64,000 nt of DNA from the NCBI RefSeq assembly GCF_014646235.1, contig NZ_BMNB01000031.1, forward strand, positions 17,747-81,746, in the 5' to 3' direction. The notes beneath the pieces are model-generated. The model was not told the origin of the DNA and did no database searches. It saw only the letters and a list, made by a program, of their open reading frames with translations. Shown here in pieces: positions 49,901 through 58,807 of this stretch. Origin of the DNA: Micromonospora sonchi (GTDB lineage Bacteria > Actinomycetota > Actinomycetes > Mycobacteriales > Micromonosporaceae). Position 1 is the first letter of the stretch. Each line of letters opens with the position of its first letter. The position numbers and the translations under genes are program-made.

Positions 49901-52900
49901 CGGCAGTGGGAGGTGATCGCGCGGGCGTACCGGGACGCGGGCATCGACCCGGCACAGGTGTCGTACGTGGAGGCCCACGGCACCGGCACCGAACTCGGTG
50001 ACCCGGTGGAGGTCCGGTCGCTGGCCGCAGCGTACCCACCGCCGGCCGACGGGGTGCCACGCGCGCTGGGCTCGGTCAAGACCAACGTCGGTCACCTGCT
50101 CAACTCGGCCGGGCTGCCCGCGCTGGTCAAGGTGGTGCTGGCGCTGCGGCACCAGCACCTGCCGGCCTCCCTGCACCACACCCGGCCCTCCGGCCGCTTC
50201 GACCTCGCCCGGGCCGGTTTCGCGGTGGTCACCGAGGGAAGGCCGTGGACCGCGCCCGGCCCGCTGTTCGCCGGGATCAACGGATTCGGTTTCGGCGGGA
50301 CGAACGCGCACGCGGTACTGCGGGAGGCCCCGGAAGCCGACCGGCCCGCCACCGGACCGGACGATTCCGGATGCCGCCTGGCCACCCTCAGCGCGCACTC
50401 GGCGACCGCGCTGCGCCGGGCCGCGCGGGAACTCGCCGCGCACCTGCGCGCCCACCCGGAACTCGCCGAGGCCGACGTCTGCGCCAGCGCGGGTACCGCC
50501 CGCGACGACGCCCCGTACCGGCTGGCCGTGGTCGCCGACGGGGATTTGGCCGACCGGCTCGACGCCGGCGCCGACGCCGTCGGCGCGACACCGGTCGGCC
50601 CGCGCCCCCGGACCGTGTTCGTCTTCCCGGACGACGGCGCGGCGCTGCCGGCGTCGGCCGTACGCGACCTGCACGACCGGTTGCCGGTCTTCCGGGAGCT
50701 GCTCGGCGGTGCCGCTGCCGCGCCGGTGGCGGGACGTCCGCTGCTGGCCTGGTGTCTGGCCGGCTCGGCACCCGACCCGAGGATCGCCGCAGCGGTGGCG
50801 GTCGCGGTGGGCATCGCCCTCGCCGGTCAGCTGGCCGCCTGGGGGGTACGGCCGGACACCACGCTCGGGTACGGCGTCGGTGAACTGACGGCGGCCGTCG
50901 CCCGGGGCGAACTGGACCCCGCCGAGGCGGTCCGGCTCGCCGGGACGGACACGCGATCGGCCCAGCCGCAGTTGCGCGCGGCGCTGCGGCGGTTGCGCGA
51001 CGACGGGTACGACACCGTCATCGACCTGGGGGCGGGAAGCCTGCTCGGCGCCGCACTGAAAGCTGGCGACGACGATCCGGTGCAGGTGCTGTCGGTGCTG
51101 GACCCCGCGGGGCCGCCGGGTGCGGCGACCGGAACGCTGTTGGCGGCGGTGGGCCGGCTCTGGGCCCTCGGCGGGCCGCTGGACCGGGCCGCCCTCTACG
51201 CCGGCCGGCGGCGGGTGCCCGTGCCGGCTTACCCGTTCCAGCGGCGGTCGTACCCGCCGTCACCGCGGACCGTCGTGCCGCTGCACCGGGTCGCCTGGCG
51301 GGACACGCCGGTACGCGCCGGTGACCTGCCGGCCCGGGTACGGCTGCGCGGGCCCGGTGTCGGCGGTGACCTCGCCGGCCGACTCGCCGCCACGCTCACC
51401 GCACGCGGCGTCACGGTCCAGGTCACGCCTGACCCGGCCGACGACCTCGCACCGCCGGAGGTGACCGTGCTGCTCGCCGGGCCCGCGGTCGACCCGCCGG
51501 ACGTGGCGGCCCTCGATGCCGCCGTGGCCGGGCAGGTAGGCGCGGTGCGTGCCCTGCTCGACGAGCCGGCCGGTCGGCTCGGCCGGCTGTTGGTGCTCAC
51601 CGAGGACGTGCAGGTGACCGGGGCCCGGGAGCGGCCCCGGCCGGTGCAGGCGGTGCTGACCGGGCTGTGCTGGACGCTGGCCGACGAGCGTCCCGAACTG
51701 GGTACCCGGGTGATCGACCTGGCCGCTGCGGACGATGTCGCGGTCCGGGTGGAGGCGGTGTGCCGGGAGTTGTCCGACCTGCGCCGCGACGACGTTGCCC
51801 CGGTTGCCAGCACCGACGGGCCACCGGTGACCGGGGTGGCCTGGCGGGCCGGGCGTCGGCTCGCGCGGCACCTGGCGCCGATACCGGACCCCGTCGACCG
51901 GTCCGGCGAACCGGAGAGCGCATTTCCCGACGGCGTACACGTGATCGTCGGGGGTGGCGGCGGGATCGGGGCCGAGTTGGCCCGTACCCTCGCCCGGCAG
52001 GGCCGCCCCACCCTGCTGCTGGCCGGGCGGTCGGAGCGGGCCCCGGACGGCCTGTTGCGGGAGTTGATCGAGGCCGGCGCCACCGCCACGTACCTCCGCT
52101 GTGACGTGGCCGTGCCGGCCGACGTCGACGCGCTGCTCGCCGGGGCGTCCCGGGTGGACGTCGTCTGGCACGCCGCCGGGACGGTACGGGTCGGCACCCT
52201 GGCCGCGAAGTCCGTGCCGGACATCCTGGCCGCGCTGGCGCCCAAGGTACGCGGCAGCCACCTGCTGGCGCGGGCGCTGCGCCAACACGGTCACGAGCGG
52301 GCGGCCCTGGTCGGCTTCTCCTCGGTCAGCGCGGTGCTGCCGGGTTTGGCCGGGGCGCTCGGCGACTACGCGGCCGGCAACGCGTTCCTCGACGCCTTCG
52401 CCGCCGCGCAGCGGGCCGCCGGCCGCCCCTTCCAGACGGTCGGCTTCGCCGCGATCACCGACACCGGCATGGCGGCCCGAATCGGCACCGGCCGGGGCGT
52501 CGGCGCCCTGACCGTCGGCGCCGCGCTCCGGGCCCTCCAGGCCGCCCGGGAGGTCGACGCCGCCCACCTGGTCGTCGCCAACCTGCCCGCCGGTCCCCCG
52601 CCCACCGGCCCGACCACCGGCCCAGCCGTCGGCCCGGCCGCTGTTCCAACCACCGGCTCGGCCACCGACTCGGCCGGCGGCCTGGTCACCGGGCAGCCGG
52701 CACCGGGTGGGCCGGGCGTGGGCGACCTGGCCCGGCTGCTGCGCCGGCTGCTCGCCGAGCCGCTGCACCGCCCGAGCGAGGAGATCGCCGACGACGCCTC
52801 GTTCCTCACCCTCGGGCTGGACTCGCTGGCCGCCGTGGACCTGGTCAAACGGCTGGAGGACGAACTCGGCCGGCAACTGCCGGTCACCCTGTTCTTCGAG

Positions 52901-55900
52901 CACACCACCGTCGCCGCGCTGGCCGCCCACCTGGCCGAGGCCGGCACCCCAGCGCCGCCGGCCGGCCTGTCCGCGTCGCCGGCACCGTCCGGGGCGGAGC
53001 CACCGCGAGCGGCGGTGCCGGTCGCCGACGGGGAGCCGTTCCCGCTGACCCCGGTGCAGCGGGCGTGGTACGTCAACGAACGGCTGCACCCGACCGTGGC
53101 CAGCTACGCCTTCGTCCGGCAGACCGTCACCGGGCCGCTCGACGCCGACCTGCTCGGTCGGGCCCTGGCCGGCCTCGCCGCCCACCATCCGATGCTGCGG
53201 GTCCGCTTCATTCCCGGCACCACCGCCGACCCCCCGCGCCAACTGGTCCTGCCGCCGTCCGCTGCCGCGATTCCCTACCAGGTGCGCCCGCTCACCGGCC
53301 CGCTCACCGACCTGGCGGAAGAGCTCTGCAACACCCCGGTGGACCTGACCCGGCAACCGCCGTTGCGGGCGGTACTCGCCCCGGAACGCCCCGACCGCGC
53401 CCACCTGCTGCTGGCTCTGCACCACGCGGCCGGGGACGGTTTCAGCCTCAACCTGCTCAGCGAACAACTCTGGGCCGACTACACCGCGTTGGCCCGGGGC
53501 CGAACTCCCGGACCATCGCCCGCCTCCCCCGGCTTCGCCGAATACGCCCTCGGTGTGGTCCCGTCGAGTGAGGCGGATCGGACGTACTGGCGCCAGCGAC
53601 TCGACGATCCGGGATGGACGCTTCGGCTGCCCTACGACGGCGACCCGGCGGGCCTGCCCGCACCGCCGTCCGTGACGCATTTGGACGAGTTGGACGACGC
53701 GCTGGTCGCGCGGTTGCGTGAGCGGGCCGCCGAGGCCGGCGTCTCCCTGTTCCACCTGCTGCTCACCGGTTACCTTCGGTGCCTGGCCGGGTGGAGCGGG
53801 CAGCGGCGGGTGCCGGTCAGTGTCGCGCGGGCCGGCCGCGAGGCCCGACTGCCCGGCATCGAGCGGATCGTCGGCCCGTTCGCCGACACCCTGCCGCTGC
53901 TGGTCGAGGTGGATCCGGACGAGCCTCCCGCGCGGCTCGCCGACCGGATCCGGCGATCCTGGGCCGTCGCCGAGCGGCACGGGTCGGTGTCCAGCCTCGA
54001 CCTGGCCCGAATGCTGCGCGCGAGCGGCGACGGCCCGCGCACCGCCAGCCCGGCCGGGTTCAGCTTCGCCCGGTTCCCGGTCACCGCCGACCCGGACCGC
54101 CCGGTGGCGGTCGTCCCGACGGCGGCCGGCTCCGGTTCCGCGGCCACCGGGCTCAGCCTGCTGTGGTGGGAGTCGGGGACGACGCTGCGGCTGTCGTGGA
54201 ACTTCCCGCTGCGGTTGTTCCGGCGCGAGACGGTGGCCCGGCTCGCCGCCGAACACCACCGTGAACTGCTCGACCTCGCCGCCGAGCGGCAGCGCGGGCA
54301 CGGCACCGCCGAGCGGCAGCGCGGGCACGGCACCGCCGAGCGGCAACGGCCGGGGCGCAGCGATCCGCGCCGGGCCGAGGTCGACGGCGGGGACGTCAGC
54401 GCGCGGATCCGGGCGGTCTGCCGGCGTACCCCGGACGCGACGGCCGTGACCGACGGCGACCGGACGATGACCTACCGGGACCTGGACCGGGCCGCCGGCC
54501 GGGTGGCGGCGCTGCTCGTGGCCCACGGCGTACGCCCCGGGCAGCACGTCGGGATGCTCACCGCGCCCGGCGTGGGGTCGGTCGTCGCGGTGGTCGGGAT
54601 CCTGCGCGCCGGGGCCGCCTGGGTGCCGCTGGACGCCGCCCATCCCCCGGCCCGCCTGGACGACCAGTTGCGCCGTGCCGGGGCCGATGTGGTGCTGCAC
54701 GACGACTACTGCGCGGTCGCCGTGGCCCGGCTCTCCGGCGCGGCCCGCCCGATCCGGCTCGGAGCGGACACCTCCGACCTCCCCGGCGAGGTGCTGGCCG
54801 CCGCGCCGGACGACACCGCGTACGTGATCTTCACGTCGGGGTCGACGGGACGGCCGAAGGGGGTGCCGATCACCCACCGGTCGATGGTCAACTACCTCGA
54901 CTGGGCGATCGACACGTTCGGCTACCGGCCCGGCGACCGGCTGGCCCAGACCTCGTCGACCTGCTTCGACGCCTCGGTCCGGCAGATCCTGGCACCGCTG
55001 CTGGTCGGCGCCACCGTGGTCACCTTCGGCCGGTCGGTGCTGCGCGACCCGCAGGCGCTGCTGTCCCGGATCGAACGGGACCGGATCACCGTGTGGAGTT
55101 CGGTACCCACCCTGTGGGAGCGGGTCCTGCAGGCCGCCGAGGAACGGGCGGTGCGCGACGGCGTACCGCCGGACCTCGGTGCCCTGCGCTGGGTGCACGT
55201 CGGCGGGGAAGAGTTGTCGCCGGTGCCGGTACGACGGTGGTTCGACCTGTTCGGCGACGGTTGCCGGATCACCAACCTGTACGGCCCCACCGAGGCGACG
55301 ATCAACGCCAGCTGGCACCTGATCGACCGCCGCCCGGACGACGCGGTACGCCGGTTGCCGATCGGCCGGCCGGTCGGCGGGGCGCGGATCCGCGTCGTCG
55401 ACGCCGACGGCGCTTTCTGCCCACCCGGCACCGCTGGCGAACTGCACCTCGGCGGCGTCGGCCTCACCCCCGGCTACCTGGGTGAGCCCGAGCTGACCGC
55501 CGCCGCCTTCGTGCAGCACGACGGTGAGCGGTACTACCGCAGTGGGGACCGGGGCCGGGTCGCTCCGGATGGCAGCCTGGAATTCCTCGGCCGCCTCGAC
55601 GACCAGGTGAAGATCCACGGCTATCGGTTGGAGCCGGGCGAGATCGAGGCGGTGCTGCGCACCCACCCGGGGGTGGCCGCCACGGTGGTGCTGCACCAGG
55701 CCGAGCCGCACCCGCGACTGCACGCCTTCGTCGTACCCGCACCGCGGACCGGGCCGACCGTGGCGCGGCTGCGCGGGTTTCTCGCCGACCGGCTGCCCGA
55801 GCAACTGGTACCGGCCCGGATCCACCTGCTCGACAGCCTTCCGCTGACCCCCACCGGCAAGGTCGACCGGGACCGGCTCCGCTCGCACGCCGGTTTCGCA

Positions 55901-58807
55901 CCGGGGCCTTCTCCGGCCCCGACTGAACCGGCCGCCACCGTCGGTGCTGACACCGGCAGCGGCAGCGACACCGAGGCGAAGCTGGCCCGGATCTGGGGCG
56001 AGCTGCTCGACCTGCCGGCGATCGCCCCCGACGACGACTTCTTCGCCCTCGGCGGCGACTCCATCCTGGTGCTGGAGGTCTTCGCCCGCGCACGGGACCA
56101 GTTCCCCGCCACGCCGAGCCCGACCGTGATCTACCAGCACCGCACCCTGCGCAAGCTCGCCGCCGCGATCGACGCAGTCGCCGAGGGCGCGGTGCCGACC
56201 GCCGAGCCCGTGGAACAGACCGCCGACGTCGCGGGGCGGACCGCCGACATCGCGGATCCCACCGTCGGGGTCGGGGGCCGGAGTGCCGGGGTGGCGGCAG
56301 TCAGCCATCCGGGCGGGCCGTACCCGGTGACGGCCACCCAGCGGGGCTTCCTGCTCGCCGACGCCGTCGCACCGGGCGCCGGCACCGCCTGGCTGGCCCG
56401 GCTGCGACTGCGCGGCCGGTTGCACCGCGAGGTCTTCCAACGCGCCGTCGACCTGCTGGTGGCCCGGCACCCGATGCTGCGTACGGTCTTCCCCGCCGGG
56501 GCCCGCCCCCCGGTCCAGCAGGAGTTGCCCACGTCGCTGCGGCTGCCGGTCGGCTACCAGGCGGTCGCCGACCCCGCCGAGGTGGCCGCCCTGGTCGACG
56601 AGGAACGCCGCCGGCCCTTCGAGCCGTGGGCCTGGCCACTGCTGCGGCTGCGGCTGCTGGCGCTCGCCCCCGACGACCACATCCTGCTGGTGCACGCCCA
56701 CCACCTGATCGGCGACGGCTACAGCGCCGCCCTGCTCGGCCAGGAACTGTCGGCGGTCTACCACCGCCTGGTGGCGGACCTCCCCGGCGATTTGCCTCCG
56801 CTGCGCACCCACTTCCGGGAGTACGTCGCCCTGCTGGCCCGCCGCGCCGCCAGCCCGCCCGAGCCAGACGCCCACACCTGGTGGAGCGGGCGCTTCGCCA
56901 CGCCGTACCGCCCGCCGACGCTGCGCGCCCACCGCACCGGATCCGAGGCGACCGGTGCGCCGGGGCAGGTGTGCGGCTTCACCCTGGACGGTTCCGTGGT
57001 CGGCGAACTGCGCCGGCTGGCCACCGACACGGCGACCACCCTGTACGCCCCGGTGCTGACCGCGTACCACCGGGCGGTGGCCCGCCTCACCGGGCAGGAC
57101 GACCTGGTGATCGGCCTGGCGCTGACCGGTCGGGACCATCCGCTGCCGGACCTGCACCGGGTCTTCGGCCCCTGCGCGGCGATGCTGCCGCTGCGCCTGG
57201 GCGGATCGTCCGGCTTCGCCGAGCATCTCGCCCGGGTCGCGGCCGAGGTCGCCGCCGCCCGGCGGTACGACGACCCGCCGTCGATCGCGGCAGCCGTCCC
57301 CGCCGGCTCGGGCGGAACGCCCGCCGGAGCCCAGTTCTTCTTCAGCTTCCTGGACTTCGCCACCCTCGGCGCGCCACCGGCCGCGGCGCCGGGTGCGCCA
57401 CCGGCCGCGGCGGTCGACGCCGACCGGCTCAGCCTCGACTGGGACGCCGAGAGCGAGCTGACGCCGCCGCCGCTCGGCACCGACCTGTTCCTGACCGCGC
57501 GCCCGGTTCCGGACGGTCTCCGGGTGACCCTGCGCGGCTCCCTCGCCGCGGTGGCCCCGGCCGAGCTGCGCCGGCTCGCCGACTGGCTGCGCGCCGACCT
57601 GACCGACGCGGCCACCACCGTACGGGCGACGATCGGGTCCGGGCGACGGACCAGGTTGGACTCAGCCATCGTCGGTTACCTGCCGCCGCCGGCGCAGCTC
57701 GCCGCCATCGCCGGGCTGCCCGCCGAAAGCCTGCCCCGGGAACGGCTACGCGAGCTGCTCTTTCCCGGCGGTCGACCACGGCTGCTGGAGGAGTTGACCA
57801 CTCCGCTGGGCGTCTCCGGCTTCGTCTGCCTGCCCCGGTTCGCCGACGAGCTGGCCGACGCCGGAGATGCCCTCGCCAGCGAGGCCGGTGCGGCGGTCGA
57901 CCTGGCCGCCCGGCTCGGCGCACGGTGTGTGTCGCTGGCCGGCATGATCCCGGCCCGCACCGGCTACGGTCTCGGCGTGCTGCGGCGTACCCGCAGCGGG
58001 GTCGCGGTGACCACCGGCCACGCGGTCACCGTCGTCTCCGTCGTCCGCACGGTGGAGGCCGCGTTGGCCGCCACCGAGCGGAGCCTGGCCGGCCGTGGCC
58101 TCGCCGTGGTCGGTCTCGGCTCGATCGGGTTCTCCGCGCTGCGGCTGCTGCTGGACCGGGCGGAACGCCCGCCTGCGCGGCTCGTGCTCTGCGACGTCCC
58201 GGCGGCCGCGCCCCGGCTGGCCGAGCACGCCGCGCGGCTGCGGGCGGAGGGCTTCGCCGGCACCATCGAGGTGTCGCCGTCGGCACCGGGGATCGCCCCG
58301 GCCGGCTACACGGCCGAGGTGATCATCGCGGCGACCAGCGCCGCGACCGAGCCGATCGAGGTCGACCGGCTGGCACCAGGCACGATCGTGGTGGACGACT
58401 CGTTCCCGCCGGCCGTGGACACCGGGCGGGCGCTGGACCGGATGCGCCGCAACCGCGACATCCTGGTGGTCGGCGGTGGGCTGCTGCACGTCGGCGAGAC
58501 CGGGCGCGACATACCAGCAGACCTGCCGCCGGTGCCGGTGGACGGCACCGTTCTCGGGCTGCCCGGCACGATCGCCTCCTGCCGACTCGAGTCACTACTG
58601 TGGGCGGCCGTGCCGGGCCTGCCGCTGGTGCACGGTCTGGTGGACGACCCGACCGCGGCGGCGTACGCGCGGGCGCTCACCGGAGCCGGAATCACCGCCG
58701 CTCCCCTGCACCTGCTGCACCACCTGATCGACCCGGACCTGCCGCGGTCACCGGTTGCCGGAGAATGGTCCGTCGCTTCTCGGGTGCGACCCGGCGGAAG
58801 TCGCTGA
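46988..58807 (+). CDS. Hybrid PKS-NRPS megasynthase: FAAL-ACP-KS-(inactive AT)-KR-ACP-C-A-PCP-C-reductase
   Basis: A 3,939-residue assembly line. FAAL (about 10-550; FSSGSTGAPRGVELTH) activates a fatty acid for ACP1 (Ser628). The KS (about 696-1115) has Cys862, His997 and His1036. The AT segment (about 1150-1420) is degenerate: the GHSxGE site reads GYGVGE (Tyr1295, Gly1296), so extender loading must occur in trans. KR: GGGGGIG near 1655, Tyr1794, Asn1798. ACP2 Ser1946. C1 HHAAGDG 2145-2151. A domain 2470-2970 with Lys2958 and tentative specificity residues D-A-R-S-H-G-L-I-N-K. PCP Ser3025. C2 HHLIGDG 3238-3244. Residues about 3557-3939 resemble cyanobacterial acyl-ACP reductase, with Rossmann motif GLGSIG at 3709-3714. 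No thioesterase. Expected product: a beta-hydroxy-acyl chain plus one amino acid. Confidence 0.9.
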   Translation: MSIAIGPGARRGLLDVLLGAADRSPDQVIVHVREDGTERTVSFQQLRDESLRVAGGYRAAGVAPGTPALLLADAGDDFQPMFWGALAAGLVPVPLPPEPNRVRAVRDLLPDAVVVTDDATAAVADDVTAAVADGLPAPVLRLAALRAGTPPEDLPTPAGDDLAFLQFSSGSTGAPRGVELTHDNVLANLEQSRVASEARPDDVLVTWMPYFHDMGLIGTHLTPLAVGLKQVRIGPLAFAKRPVLWFTTAHRHRATLLSAANFALALAVRRVPVETLAGLDLSSVRCVVVGAEPISAAVWRSFLAHTRTARLDPAALRPVYGLAEATLAVTFPPAGEVAAPLVLDRAELSRGRAVPTDPGAHAVEVMDLGHPVTGCAVRVVDDHGRPLPDRQVGQIEVRGPNVARGYHRAPQASRDTFVNGWLRTGDLGFLRDGRLCVTGRAKDVVFVNGRTFHASDLEAVAVATPGLPGDLVAVVGATDPVRGGERIVVFVPWARPPADAAGVLAAVRGRVAEACGHDEVRVLPLPPGAFARTTSGKLRRRRMRERYLAGDFADRERRWCAPAEPAACTPADRFPQDSAAATILRPPDAGRSRRELEELVREVWARVLKRPPATIGPDDRFLAVGGSSLKAMEVLAGLEDALGTPLHPADLRDCPTVAALADRLAAGPVTGREPVTKSPTGPSRTTTDGDRTSAGVAVIGMACRFPGADTPEEFWQRLVDGVDPVAPVPAHRWIPSGTGPRWGSFLDDPMLFDAGFFGLTEQEARLTDPHARLFLEIGYEALERAGYAGPRRHGHRIGVFAAVGESGYPELLAANAAAELVGGTAPASGAAMLVGNLRNLIPARLAQALDLTGPAIAVDTACSSALVALHLAARSLAAGECDVAVVGGVNLNLTETGYRLLDAAEALSPTGRCRAFDAAADGLVPGEGGAALVLRRADDAYTDGDPVLALVAGTAVGNDGRSLSLLAPNPHRQWEVIARAYRDAGIDPAQVSYVEAHGTGTELGDPVEVRSLAAAYPPPADGVPRALGSVKTNVGHLLNSAGLPALVKVVLALRHQHLPASLHHTRPSGRFDLARAGFAVVTEGRPWTAPGPLFAGINGFGFGGTNAHAVLREAPEADRPATGPDDSGCRLATLSAHSATALRRAARELAAHLRAHPELAEADVCASAGTARDDAPYRLAVVADGDLADRLDAGADAVGATPVGPRPRTVFVFPDDGAALPASAVRDLHDRLPVFRELLGGAAAAPVAGRPLLAWCLAGSAPDPRIAAAVAVAVGIALAGQLAAWGVRPDTTLGYGVGELTAAVARGELDPAEAVRLAGTDTRSAQPQLRAALRRLRDDGYDTVIDLGAGSLLGAALKAGDDDPVQVLSVLDPAGPPGAATGTLLAAVGRLWALGGPLDRAALYAGRRRVPVPAYPFQRRSYPPSPRTVVPLHRVAWRDTPVRAGDLPARVRLRGPGVGGDLAGRLAATLTARGVTVQVTPDPADDLAPPEVTVLLAGPAVDPPDVAALDAAVAGQVGAVRALLDEPAGRLGRLLVLTEDVQVTGARERPRPVQAVLTGLCWTLADERPELGTRVIDLAAADDVAVRVEAVCRELSDLRRDDVAPVASTDGPPVTGVAWRAGRRLARHLAPIPDPVDRSGEPESAFPDGVHVIVGGGGGIGAELARTLARQGRPTLLLAGRSERAPDGLLRELIEAGATATYLRCDVAVPADVDALLAGASRVDVVWHAAGTVRVGTLAAKSVPDILAALAPKVRGSHLLARALRQHGHERAALVGFSSVSAVLPGLAGALGDYAAGNAFLDAFAAAQRAAGRPFQTVGFAAITDTGMAARIGTGRGVGALTVGAALRALQAAREVDAAHLVVANLPAGPPPTGPTTGPAVGPAAVPTTGSATDSAGGLVTGQPAPGGPGVGDLARLLRRLLAEPLHRPSEEIADDASFLTLGLDSLAAVDLVKRLEDELGRQLPVTLFFEHTTVAALAAHLAEAGTPAPPAGLSASPAPSGAEPPRAAVPVADGEPFPLTPVQRAWYVNERLHPTVASYAFVRQTVTGPLDADLLGRALAGLAAHHPMLRVRFIPGTTADPPRQLVLPPSAAAIPYQVRPLTGPLTDLAEELCNTPVDLTRQPPLRAVLAPERPDRAHLLLALHHAAGDGFSLNLLSEQLWADYTALARGRTPGPSPASPGFAEYALGVVPSSEADRTYWRQRLDDPGWTLRLPYDGDPAGLPAPPSVTHLDELDDALVARLRERAAEAGVSLFHLLLTGYLRCLAGWSGQRRVPVSVARAGREARLPGIERIVGPFADTLPLLVEVDPDEPPARLADRIRRSWAVAERHGSVSSLDLARMLRASGDGPRTASPAGFSFARFPVTADPDRPVAVVPTAAGSGSAATGLSLLWWESGTTLRLSWNFPLRLFRRETVARLAAEHHRELLDLAAERQRGHGTAERQRGHGTAERQRPGRSDPRRAEVDGGDVSARIRAVCRRTPDATAVTDGDRTMTYRDLDRAAGRVAALLVAHGVRPGQHVGMLTAPGVGSVVAVVGILRAGAAWVPLDAAHPPARLDDQLRRAGADVVLHDDYCAVAVARLSGAARPIRLGADTSDLPGEVLAAAPDDTAYVIFTSGSTGRPKGVPITHRSMVNYLDWAIDTFGYRPGDRLAQTSSTCFDASVRQILAPLLVGATVVTFGRSVLRDPQALLSRIERDRITVWSSVPTLWERVLQAAEERAVRDGVPPDLGALRWVHVGGEELSPVPVRRWFDLFGDGCRITNLYGPTEATINASWHLIDRRPDDAVRRLPIGRPVGGARIRVVDADGAFCPPGTAGELHLGGVGLTPGYLGEPELTAAAFVQHDGERYYRSGDRGRVAPDGSLEFLGRLDDQVKIHGYRLEPGEIEAVLRTHPGVAATVVLHQAEPHPRLHAFVVPAPRTGPTVARLRGFLADRLPEQLVPARIHLLDSLPLTPTGKVDRDRLRSHAGFAPGPSPAPTEPAATVGADTGSGSDTEAKLARIWGELLDLPAIAPDDDFFALGGDSILVLEVFARARDQFPATPSPTVIYQHRTLRKLAAAIDAVAEGAVPTAEPVEQTADVAGRTADIADPTVGVGGRSAGVAAVSHPGGPYPVTATQRGFLLADAVAPGAGTAWLARLRLRGRLHREVFQRAVDLLVARHPMLRTVFPAGARPPVQQELPTSLRLPVGYQAVADPAEVAALVDEERRRPFEPWAWPLLRLRLLALAPDDHILLVHAHHLIGDGYSAALLGQELSAVYHRLVADLPGDLPPLRTHFREYVALLARRAASPPEPDAHTWWSGRFATPYRPPTLRAHRTGSEATGAPGQVCGFTLDGSVVGELRRLATDTATTLYAPVLTAYHRAVARLTGQDDLVIGLALTGRDHPLPDLHRVFGPCAAMLPLRLGGSSGFAEHLARVAAEVAAARRYDDPPSIAAAVPAGSGGTPAGAQFFFSFLDFATLGAPPAAAPGAPPAAAVDADRLSLDWDAESELTPPPLGTDLFLTARPVPDGLRVTLRGSLAAVAPAELRRLADWLRADLTDAATTVRATIGSGRRTRLDSAIVGYLPPPAQLAAIAGLPAESLPRERLRELLFPGGRPRLLEELTTPLGVSGFVCLPRFADELADAGDALASEAGAAVDLAARLGARCVSLAGMIPARTGYGLGVLRRTRSGVAVTTGHAVTVVSVVRTVEAALAATERSLAGRGLAVVGLGSIGFSALRLLLDRAERPPARLVLCDVPAAAPRLAEHAARLRAEGFAGTIEVSPSAPGIAPAGYTAEVIIAATSAATEPIEVDRLAPGTIVVDDSFPPAVDTGRALDRMRRNRDILVVGGGLLHVGETGRDIPADLPPVPVDGTVLGLPGTIASCRLESLLWAAVPGLPLVHGLVDDPTAAAYARALTGAGITAAPLHLLHHLIDPDLPRSPVAGEWSVASRVRPGGSR
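54281..54349 (+). repeat. 27-bp tandem duplication in the C1-A linker of the megasynthase
   Basis: Two exact copies of a 27-base unit (54281-54307 and 54308-54334) and a partial third (54335-54349) encode AERQRGHGT twice plus AERQR. The duplication keeps the frame and lies in the linker between the first condensation and the adenylation domain. Confidence 0.85.

Noticed and set aside
51260..57226. 1,988-residue open frame antisense to the megasynthase
   Set aside because: It has low-complexity Arg/Gly/Gln composition and no domain motif, and it mirrors the GC-biased codons of the real gene.
57657..58807. Thioesterase domain at the end of the megasynthase
   Set aside because: No GxSxG nucleophile or alpha/beta-hydrolase pattern is present; a Rossmann motif is.
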